A stretch of 64,000 nucleotides of DNA from Aquila chrysaetos chrysaetos. Lineage: Eukaryota > Chordata > Aves > Accipitriformes > Accipitridae. Under the pieces are notes generated by a model that was not told the DNA's origin, searched no databases, and saw only the letters and a list, made by a program, of their open reading frames with translations. Position 1 is the stretch's first letter. Each line of letters opens with the position of its first letter. The position numbers and the translations under genes are program-made. Below are positions 55,791-64,000 of this stretch, in pieces. Location: positions 620,001-684,000 of the forward strand of contig NW_024470326.1 of NCBI RefSeq assembly GCF_900496995.4. Reading direction: 5' to 3'.

Positions 55791-55879
55791 CTCTCAAATG
55801 GCATTTTAAATGGTACTGCACCGAGGCTGCGTGCCTTTCTTACTGGGGACGTAAGAAACCAGAACCTCCAGGTACAGAA

Positions 55880-56640
55880 CAACTACCAAGTCACGTGCCT
55901 GCTGCTGGCTGTCAGATTCTCAGGCAGAAGTGATGTCATAGTCAACAGACCAGCCATGTGTCTGCTGATGGCCAATGACCCCATGAGACTGGAGATTCCA
56001 GTGACCTCACACTTGCCTTCATGGGCATGTGCCTCCTACTGGCCTATGAGCTTCTCAGACACAATTGGTGTCAGAGTGATAGCCCAACCCATCAGCCTTC
56101 TTGTGGCATGTCAGCTGACCAGCCAGAAGTAACCTCACCGTGACCTTCCAAGCCACGTGCCTGCTGCTGTCCTGTCACGTAGTCAGGCAGAAGAGGTGTG
56201 AGAACCCATATCCGAGCCCTCGTCCTGGACGGGCCTACCAGGTACTTGGGGAAAGGGATTCTCACAATCAAGACACTTTTGCTGGCCTGGCAGAGACACA
56301 CTGGCAGATGTGAGCGTAGAAGCACATATGCCAGCCATGAGTCACGGGCTGACCTATCAGCTCCTTCAGAAAGAAGTGACCTCACAGTCCCTTTCCCAGC
56401 CATCTTCCTGCTGCTGGCCTATCAACTCCAAGGACAGAAGGGACCTCCCAGCCACCTTCCCAGCCTTGTGCCTCCTGCTGTCCCATGAGATCCTGAGGCA
56501 CAGCTGACCTCACCATAGCATTCCCACCCATCTCCTCCTTGTGGCCTACGAGCTCATCAGGTATAGGTCACCTCACATTCCTGTCGCAATGCCATGTGAC
56601 CTTTCTGGGACCTCACGATCCCTGCGCCAGTCCCAGGGGG
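55880..56640 (+). repeat. Degenerate minisatellite with TGACCTCA motifs
   Basis: Loosely repeated units of about 60-90 bp share the order AAGTGACCTCACAGTC, CAGCCA(T/C)GTGCCTGCTGCTGG, CCTATGAGCTC and TCAGGCA. TGACCTCA or a one-base variant occurs near 55931, 55999, 56127, 56377, 56507 and 56570. Units are diverged from one another, so this is an old array. Confidence 0.7.
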
Positions 56641-56689
56641 CCAAACAGCTTACGTAAAGTTGAGGAGAGGTGACCAAGATGAGGGCAGT

Positions 56690-57125
56690 AGAGCGTGGGA
56701 AAGAGAGCTTCAGGGATTCGGTGTTCAGGTAGGAGCTTAGGGATTAGAGCTCACCTTTCAGGGTTGGGGATTAGGCAAAGGCTTAGGGAGAGAGTTTGGT
56801 TCTCCTGCTGAGGTTCCTGGCTAGTGTTTAAGGTGTGGGCTAGCATGGTGGGTCAGGGTTTTGTTTAGGGCTGGGGGTGAGGGCTAGGATTAAGGCCAAC
56901 ATGTTAATACTAGGGGTAGAGGCTAGGGGCTAGGGTGAGCAACCGGGTAAGTGTAAGGGTAAGGGGTTATGGGTTTGGGATTTGGCTTAGATGTAAGCTT
57001 TGAGGTTAGGGATAGCCTAAGCTCAGTTAGGTTAGTAACGGTGGACTACTGTCAGGGTGAGGAGGTAGTATTTAGGGGTAGCGTTAGGGCTTGAGCTTAC
57101 TAGTTAGAGATAGTGTAAGGGCTTA
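56690..57125 (+). repeat. Degenerate telomere-like G-rich tract
   Basis: Many interspersed TTAGGG, TTGGGG, TAGGG and GGGTTA-like words on the plus strand (for example GCTTAGGGATTAGAG, GGGTTGGGGATTAGG, AGGGTAAGGGGTTATGGG, GGTTAGGGATAG), without a perfect hexamer array. They look like an eroded interstitial telomere-type or subtelomeric repeat. Confidence 0.55.
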
Positions 57126-57739
57126 ACAGGAATGTTTTCAGAGCAACGTCCCCTTAACCCATTTTACCTCTTCAAAATCTTTTGTGTCTGTTGGTCAAGG
57201 CCCTCTTCCCTCCCCCAAAATCCCCCATTTCTTTTGCCCAGGCTCCTCCTGACCTCCCCAATGTGTCACCTTGTTGAGGGTGGCTTCCTGATGACCTTCA
57301 TGACCTCAGAGTATCTCTCTCCCTGCTGACCAGTGAGAAGTGACCTCACAGCCACCATCCAAGAGGACTATACTGTCTGCTGTGCTTGAGAGGCCTCTTC
57401 ACAGCCTACCCAGCAGCACTGGAGGAAGGTGATGCCCTGCACCACCCCAGAGGTTCCCTGCCTGCAAACCCACTCGTAGATCCGAAGGGTTCCTGCATCA
57501 CTTTCCCACATGGGTGCTTCATGTTACCACAGGGCAGCTTGGATGCCATGGCCACCTCTGTGCGGACAAACTGAATCAAGACCAGAATGTAAATTTAGAA
57601 AAATGTGGAAGCCTATGCAGAAAAGGAAATCTATGTAAGAGCAGAAAAAGTCTTAATTTCCAGCTTTTAATGATCTTTTATGAAATTTTGCTGATCACGG
57701 AGGGATGCTGCTGGGTTCCCAGAGGACTTTCTACCACTG
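57126..57739. other. Non-coding stretch, nothing recognised
   Basis: No conserved coding frame or named repeat was identified. It lies between the telomere-like tract and a CR1 fragment. Confidence 0.35.
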
Positions 57740-58165
57740 ATGGAATTCGTTCCTGATCATCCAGCCAACTTCCCATGCACTGCATCGTCCACGTCTTCAG
57801 TCCAGATGTCAACAATCCGCTCTAAGGAGACTATGGGAAACCACATCCAAGGACTTGCAAAAGTCCAGGTACACAGCATGCCCTTCTTTCCCCTCCCACA
57901 TGGGTTCAGCAATCCTTTTCTTGTCCTTCAAAGCGATGGAGATGGCTGCAAGAGCATTTTCCCTGTCCCCTTGCCAGGGACTGAGGTGAAGGTGGCCAAC
58001 CTGTAACACTCCCAAGGTGAAGGTGGCCAACCTGTCACACTCCCAAATCCGCCTTTTTGCCCTTTTGAAGATGGTTTTGAGATTTGCCTTTTCTGAGGAT
58101 CCTTGGAACCTGCCTGATCTCTCTGCCCCCTTCCAAGATGTTTGAGAGAGGCCTCGTGATGACAC
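57740..58165 (-). pseudogene. CR1 LINE reverse transcriptase fragment
   Basis: On the minus strand, SEKANLKTIFKRAKRR near 58040-58100 corresponds to the CR1 WKKANVTPIFKKGKKED region, and VYLDFCKSLDVVSHS near 57830-57875 to YLDFSKAFDTVSHN. Within it a piece of about 31 bp (AAGGTGAAGGTGGCCAACCT) is duplicated in tandem at about 57983-58045. The copy is dead. Confidence 0.75.
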
Positions 58166-58399
58166 CAGCCAGCTCCACCAGCACCTCTCTGCTGCATCGC
58201 ACACCAAAAGCCGTCTTCACATCCCACACTTGGAGGGGAGTGCCCAGGACACCGCACGTGCCAGTCCATGTCCTCTGGGCTGGTTCAAAAGAGAACCAGA
58301 AGCGATCTCCTCCTGCAGGCCCACAACTCCCATGGGCTCTCCGTGCAGCTCACAGCTTCCCTGAGCATTTTCTCAGTGTCCCCCTGCCCCAACCTTTCT

Positions 58400-58940
58400 A
58401 GGCCACAGGCTGTGATGAGAGGATTGAACAGGGATGTGAGGATGTGTAGATAAGGGGCTCTGTCAGCCTATCTCAGGAGGGCTCTTCTGGGCATCACACA
58501 CCAAGGATGAGGGTGGTCGTAGAAAAGAGTGGCACTAGTGAGGCGGGAGGAGCAGGTGGAGAAGTCTTTCTGCCTGCCGCGCCGGATGGGAGACGTTCCT
58601 CAGGGTGGCAGCTCTAATGCACAAAGGATGACCATGTGAACAGGAAGGGGAGGATGGGATCTAAAAGCAGGTCATGACAGCAAAGAGAGCGTGAGTGTCA
58701 CAGTGCCAGTGTGTGAAAGCTCCGCAATGGGGTGAAATCACAGAAGTGGTCCACTCCACTTGGGCCACAGAACGCTATCTGGGACATGACTGAAATGATT
58801 ACTCGCAGCTGACAGAAATCCCCCTAGCGAAGGAGACAGACCTGGCAGTTCCTGAGTCCTGTAGAGAGCAGGGGGTGGCACACAGCCCAGTACTGATCGT
58901 AGGATGTAGTCACCAGAAGTAAACACTCTGCACATGCAAA
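58400..58940 (-). pseudogene. Olfactory receptor relic of a non-OR14 group
   Basis: The minus strand keeps receptor pieces in order but in shifting frames. The helix 3 region SYDQYWAVCHPLL (near 58870-58910) corresponds to SYDRYLAVCHPLL. GLRNCQVCL follows. GVDHFCDFTPLRS near 58715-58755 corresponds to the HFFCDFTPL outer-loop motif. Later pieces are a KAFSTCSSHL-like FSTC part near 58550 and a PLFNPLI-like end near 58410-58440. Helices 1-2 are missing, several frameshifts and stops occur, and the left-out part is replaced by duplicated spacer. The CHPLL and HFFCDFTPL style differs from the three OR14-like copies and suggests another class II OR group (such as OR6/10/11-like). Confidence 0.75.
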
Positions 58941-59039
58941 AGGACATGAGGTCCTTACAGCTCCAGTGCCTCGTTGCCTCCTCACCCACCTTCCACAGTG
59001 CCTGCTCATGAACCTGGAGACTTCCTGGGGTTGCTAACA

Positions 59040-61294
59040 AAAGACCTTTCTGTTTCCTCTTCCTGAGCAAGCAGTTTGTAACTGCAAACACGAGGTCACT
59101 CCTGCTGACTCCTGCTCTCATCCTAAATGACAAAAACTGGTCCAACCTGTTGGTCTGTCACAGAGAAGACCCCCACAAATCCAAGCTTCCCCTTCATACA
59201 GGGGACATAGTCCTCGTCCTCCCTGCTGCTCCCTGGGCAGAGCCTGTAGCCCTCCATTGCAGCACCACAGCTCAGCAAGCTGTCCACCACGTCTCATTTC
59301 ATCCAAAACCATCACAGTTCTGTGACAAGCATGGGTCTCCAGCTCCTCCTGGCAGTGCACATTAGGGCCACGGCATCTCAGCTGTGGCAGCGTAGTGGAG
59401 CACAGAATTCTCACAGGGAAACCTGAACACTGGTCCTGACCACAAAAAGACTGAACATCGAGTTCTTAGGGCTGCGCTGCACCCTGCTGCGCGTCCAGCA
59501 CGGCCATCAAACCTGTGTTATGCTGCACAGATCCCTGGGCCACAGGACGACCTCAGCAGCATATTATCACACACGAGCCTGCAGGCAGGTCCCACTCTGT
59601 ACTGGACATCATGCCTCCTGCCGTGGCCTTGCCTGTATCTAACCAGCAGCAGCAAAACGTGCAGCAAAACATTCTCATAAAACATCATTTCTGTTTGACT
59701 GTTGAGACGATGAGTAGAGTTGTTCCTTGTAAGAAAATCCTATAGTAGCTTGGATGACCAAAAGAGGAGACTGTTTTCTATGGATGGGGTCTGCATGGTT
59801 TGCTGCATTCCAGGTAGAAAGCCCGTTCAAGTGCTAACACCACCATGGGGTTCTCACCATCTAAAGGGGCCTAAGATGATCTGCATGGTTCTCTCCTTAT
59901 AGTGTTAACGATGATGAACATAATTTTAAAATGCAGCTCACTGTGTCCGAGTTCCTTTCTTACTGGGGACATACCAGACCAGCGCCTCCTCGAGAAAAAA
60001 AAATCACTCTCTCAGCACACCTTGGATGCAGCCCCTATGGTTTCCCATGGACTGGTAAGGGTGTAGTTTGCTTGAGTAACCCCGCGCTTGATCCCCATGC
60101 ACTGCTGGTTGTTCTCCTCCAGAGTCCTGCCTCACAGCTCAAAGGCCTGGGAGACCTTGCTGGTATTAACCGAGGCTGTGACGTAGAGTACCTAGATCTA
60201 TCTAGAGCTACTCTTCCTCATTTCAGCAGTGGTCCTACCTTATCTCTTTTTCTCCTGTAACAGTTCCTGAAGTACCAAAAGTTCATCTTGGTGCCCTTGA
60301 ACCCTTTTTGAGCTTCCACCGAGTTTTTGACATGGACCATTGCTGTGCTTGGAGGATGATGTCCTTGAAGACAAGATGTATCCAGGCACACTCTGAAAAT
60401 TCTTGGTCTTTTCATTGACTGGACCATCAAGGGAGTGAGTAAAAACCCCTGTGTGACATGCTTCCTGTTCATGCAATGCCTGCAGCTCTTGGGTGGAGAA
60501 GGAGCAGACCTTGCCTCATGATGGCATCTGACGACTGATGCCTCTGACTGATGCCTTTAGTGTATGGCAAACAGGCACCAAATCCCACTCTCTGTGATGC
60601 CGTCTGGGACATCTATGACGCACCCACCCTGAATGGGAATTGCTTTCCTGCAGCTCCTGTGAGGTCCCTGCCAGCCTTGGCATCTCGTGTAGCTCTGTGG
60701 CCCTGGATTTGGACATGAAACAGAGTACCTGCCCTGAATTCTGTTAGGCAGTGTGGGGACGAACCTGGGACACATGCCATTACAGTCAGTGGTAGTACAG
60801 TAAATTCAGCTGATGGAAAAGAGAGAGACCCAGCTCTCGCTATGGTACATGACTGCAAGCGTTCATATGAATACCTGTGTCAAGTGCCATGAAGATAAGG
60901 AGTAGGAAAAGGTTCTTTTGGCCTTTAGTTGGGCATAAGCTGCCATGTCACTTGGCCAAAGGAATTTCCCACCAGGCTCATGCATGATTCCCAAGATGTT
61001 GCCCTGTCTCTATGAACTTCTCTGTTACAGGTTGCTGTTACCTACATGTATCTTGGACCACCTCTGGCCGTTCAAATGTCACCAGGGATTTGCATCTGAA
61101 CACCTGACTCCTGCCTTTGCTCTCCCTTAATTCAGATGGGAGCTGAGACAAGGAGCTCACATGCAGGTGTCTATTTTGCTCACACCTGAACTGAGTCAAG
61201 AGGAATCCCACCTCCTGTGGCTTTGTGGTGTGCATGGGAGGGAGCTGAGCCTCCTTCAAATACCATGAATAGAAACGCAGAATGAAATGCCACC
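59040..61294. repeat. Segmental duplication, inverted copy of 10740-12960
   Basis: The reverse complement matches 10740-12960 throughout, including the CR1 piece at about 60000-60195 and the stretch around 60557-60775. The copy ends exactly at the assembly gap, so the true extent at that side is unknown. Open frames of 70-90 codons shared by both copies only reflect nucleotide identity. Confidence 0.8.
60000..60195 (-). mobile_element. CR1 LINE internal fragment (inverted copy)
   Basis: This is the reverse complement of the CR1 piece at 11820-12060, including GGTTGTTCTCCTCCAGAGTC and GGCCTGGGAGACCTTGCTGG, landmarks also present at 27140-27200. Confidence 0.6.
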
Positions 61295-61394
61295 NNNNNN
61301 NNNNNNNNNNNNNNNNNNNNNNNNNNNNNNNNNNNNNNNNNNNNNNNNNNNNNNNNNNNNNNNNNNNNNNNNNNNNNNNNNNNNNNNNNNNNNN
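61295..61394. other. Assembly gap (100 N)
   Basis: Exactly 100 N, the conventional placeholder for a gap of unknown size. Left of it is the inverted copy of 10740 onward. Right of it is the direct copy of 8450 onward. In the other copy the sequence next to 8450 is OR copy 1, so an olfactory receptor may be hidden here. Confidence 0.98.
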
Positions 61395-63560
61395 GCTGGA
61401 GCCCTGCTTGGTGCTGGCCGAGCGTGGCAATGAAGAGCAGGGCATCTGCCCATGGGCTCTTGAGAAGTCAGCCTGCTCTTGCAGCAGTGGGTTCATGGGA
61501 TGGGTGCAGGCAGGGGCCAGTCTGGTGTTTGACTTTGTCAGCTGAATCCACTCCTAGTGCAGAAGGGGTTGTCAGCACCTGCACTCCCAATGATAAGGAC
61601 CCAGGAGGGTAAAAGTAGTTAAGAGGTCTAGGGTTTTTTACAGCTGACCACATCGCCCCTGGGGAGTTTTCTTAGATCTCGGGAGAATTCAGCATTTCTG
61701 CTGCACTCCGGGAGAACAGCATGAGCCAGGCAAGTCAGGAGGATTGCCTGTGGCTTAGTGCAGAGAGAGGGGGAGCTGCTCTGTCCTTCTGTCTAGTTCC
61801 CACCTTTCCCACTGTGCTTGCACCTGTCTGAGGTGGAGGGTGATCACGCTCCCATATTTACCTGAAAAGCCACCAGACACTGCTGAGAGCAGAAGACATC
61901 CACTGCAGACGCACCCAAATGTCTCAACCCTTTCTCAAAGTCTCAGCACCCTGGCTTCTAGGCAAGGACACACTGGCTCATTTCACCAACCCAAGAGCAA
62001 TTTCGTCAGTCATAGCATCTCTGTGCTTCTCCATGGGTCTTTCTGATAACAGAAAGCTGCTGTGAGACAGGTTTGCATCCTGCAGGGCAGCTCACAGCTT
62101 GGAAGGACGCTCTGAGGGTGACAGGCCGAGTGACCTAATGTGCTGGCATCTCTGTAAGGGAGAATCAGCTCTTCCCCAGCCCCACAGACAGCATTGAGCA
62201 TATCCCCTCAGATGATAGGAAAGCTGGGAACACTTGTTCCCATGGACACAGCTGCATGGGAGGACCCACAAGATCAGTGTGTGACTCTGCAGCTGAAACT
62301 CCCACCCCAGACAGCCTGACAGCAGAAACAAGGTAACAGTAACACAGACAAGTGGTAGAACCAAGGAAAAAAGAGTGATGGTCTGGCTCAGAGAGGCAAG
62401 GGGAGAGGCAGCAGGGAAATCAGGAAAGAGTTACCCTTCCCAGCTGTGCATGCCACCTCCCAGGCACCAGCACAGCCAGGCAGTTGTTCTCAGTCCCTGT
62501 GCTCTACTTCAGGAGGCTTCCTGTCAGACTGACTGATCCCTCAGAGTTACAGCTCCCGAGTCTCAGTTGAGCTGTTCAAGCATGACAGCTCCTTTTCCAT
62601 TTCTCCTGAAAATTCGCCAAGACTAGGAAAGAGAAACCCAGGCTCTGGAAAGCTCCTTAAGTTTATAGAAATCCCCTGCTTTGAGCTTCCCCTTGAAAAG
62701 TTGCCTTGAAATGTCCTGGGGATGATCTGGAGCTGTGAGCTGCCCTGACCCACACAGCACCCTCTTGTCAGCAGAAGGACCCTGCCCTGCTGGGGGTTGA
62801 TTCTTCCACCCACAGCTTCTCCCCTGTCTGCTGTTACAGTTCCCAGGCAGGCTGAGTACTTACCCTGACCAGCGGCAGAGCCCCTGCCCCAGCACACAGC
62901 CCCCTGGGGTGCAGGGGACCCTGCTCAGCAGGACAGCCCTGGGCACCCCTGGCTGCACACCCAGCTTCACACTCCGCAGCCATCCCCGGGTGAAGGCAGC
63001 TGACATGCCCTGTCCCTCTGAGGGTGCAGCAGGGAACCTCTGCTCCAAAGCGCGTCCTTTTTCTCTACACTGCACAAACTGTGAGAGTCCTCCTGGCAGA
63101 TCCCATAGGCTGTGGGATGTGCCAGCTCTAGGAGGTCATTCCAGGAACCACAGCTGCATTGCCCTGCAGCCAGAGACTTACCCTGTGAAGGGCTGTCAAG
63201 ATTTTCTCCAGGTCAGCTCTTCTCTATTCTCCCACCCCAGACTGCCTTTAACCTCTCTCTCTGCCTCACTCCTCTCCCCTCAGTGCCTGCAGGCAGTGCC
63301 CTCAGCCCTGCTGCGCTTTGCAGAGGAGCTGCTCCTGGGCAGAGCTGTCTCTCTGAAATGCTGCCTGCTTGCCAGGAGCTCCCTCCATGCCAGGAGCCCA
63401 GCCCAGCTCAGCAGCAGAGGACCAGCCCAAGGCAGCACTTTCTCTGCCCCTTGGGCTGCCTCCAGGAGTCCCTGGGGCTCCAGGGGAACCTGCTGGGAAA
63501 CAGGCTGAAGCAAACACTGATGTTCCCCTCCCTCAGCTGGGGAGAGACCCTTCTTTCAGC
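61395..63560. repeat. Segmental duplication, direct copy of 8450-10600 (OR upstream flank)
   Basis: It matches the flank upstream of OR copy 1 in the same orientation with small indels, from GGAGCCCTGCTTGGTGCTGG to the region around CTGGGAAACAGGCTGAAGCAA near 63495. The receptor itself is not present on the visible side. Open frames such as one at 63112-63840 are not conserved in the partner copy. Confidence 0.8.
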
Positions 63561-64000
63561 AGTGACATTTCTCCTATCTAAAAGAGTGAGGTGCAAGAAT
63601 CACCTTTTCATTGTCTGGTCCTTAGAGAGGAAGCACATCACACTGGGGTGGCCATACCTGTTCGTACACTTTCAAACTTCTGGTTTTTCCTCTCCACCTC
63701 CCTTTACCTACTGCTTTGACAAGGTAGTCAAGAAAATTACCAAGAGTTTTCACAGTGGGCCTGTCAGTAGCCCCTTGTCATTCCTAGAGATTAACTTCAC
63801 CTCCACCAAAGGCCCTCAGGGGCAGCAGAGCCACCACTGAAAAAAACCCCATTCCCTGGCAGGGCTGCCCTTCCCTACCCTTCTTCTTTCTGTCCTTTGG
63901 GACAGCAGAGTTGCTCACTGTCTTGGCATCCAGTTTCAGCTTTATGTTTCCATCCACCAACCACTCCAGCAATGGCTCTGAAGCCAAGCCTTTGCAGACA
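63561..64000. other. Non-coding end of window, nothing recognised
   Basis: After the end of the duplicated block, no family-level similarity or repeat was recognised on either strand. Confidence 0.35.

Noticed and set aside
55703..56488. Open frames of 76-116 codons in the TGACCTCA minisatellite
   Set aside because: They follow the tandem repeat and have no family similarity or consistent frame between units.
63112..63840. Open frame of 242 codons on the plus strand
   Set aside because: The paralogous copy at about 10160-10580 does not keep the frame, the composition is Pro/Ser/Leu-rich from GC-rich spacer, and no family similarity is evident.
1..64000. tRNA or rRNA genes
   Set aside because: No cloverleaf with internal A and B boxes and no rRNA-like core sequence was noticed on either strand; the only tRNA-related sequence is the retroviral primer-binding site.

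Overview
This window reads as nuclear DNA from a bird; the species cannot be told from sequence alone. The support is the dense cover of CR1-type LINE fragments on both strands, LTRs of the avian ERVL type, and three closely related single-coding-exon olfactory receptors (ORs) of the expanded avian OR14-like group. No bacterial-style operon, tRNA, rRNA or CRISPR array was seen. Only one gene looks intact: an OR at 23210-24145 on the minus strand. Almost everything else is duplicated, dead or repetitive.

Left part (1-28.7 kb). A block at 1-2.6 kb recurs at 51.75-55.2 kb. OR copy 1 (7326-8283, minus) has a one-base frameshift. Its upstream flank (8.45-10.6 kb) recurs at 61.4-63.56 kb, and 10.74-12.96 kb recurs inverted at 59.04-61.29 kb. 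CR1 pieces, a solo ERVL-type LTR and a broken class I (gammaretrovirus-like) provirus on the minus strand (18.78-22.3 kb: LTR, env SU part, pol from RNase H to integrase) lie between OR1 and intact OR2. After OR2 come the 3' end of another retrovirus (env tail, polypurine tract, LTR) and more CR1. OR copy 3 (28079-28681, plus) is then cut within its membrane helices by the 5' LTR of a class II (betaretrovirus-like) provirus that keeps gag and dUTPase-protease but lacks pol and env.

Middle part (31.97-49.14 kb). About 17 kb of GC-rich tandem satellite has two intermixed unit types. Type A is a roughly 32-bp minisatellite with a higher-order period near 380-410 bp. Type B is a longer repeat (about 540-640 bp) dense in GGTACC-like palindromes that recurrently form a 9-bp stem with a CCCC loop. 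The satellite is interrupted by a truncated gammaretrovirus-like provirus (37797-41312) and a solo LTR (42619-43385). This is the most unusual structure in the window.

Right part (49.15-64 kb). CR1 pieces and a nested LTR lead into the second copy of the 1-2.6 kb block. That copy carries an LTR whose U3 holds seven 49-bp repeats, each with a CCAAT box, upstream of a TATA box. Then follow a degenerate minisatellite carrying TGACCTCA-like motifs, a degenerate telomere-like G-rich tract, an OR relic of a different OR group (58.4-58.94 kb), the inverted duplicate, a 100-N assembly gap (61295-61394), and the second copy of the OR1 upstream flank.

Overall this is an OR cluster growing by segmental duplication, eroded by retroelement insertion and flanking a large satellite array. 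The three OR14-like copies share a splice acceptor exactly 23 nt before the start codon. The two ORs with a preserved 3' end also share a poly(A) signal position, so the duplicated unit includes the regulatory exon structure.
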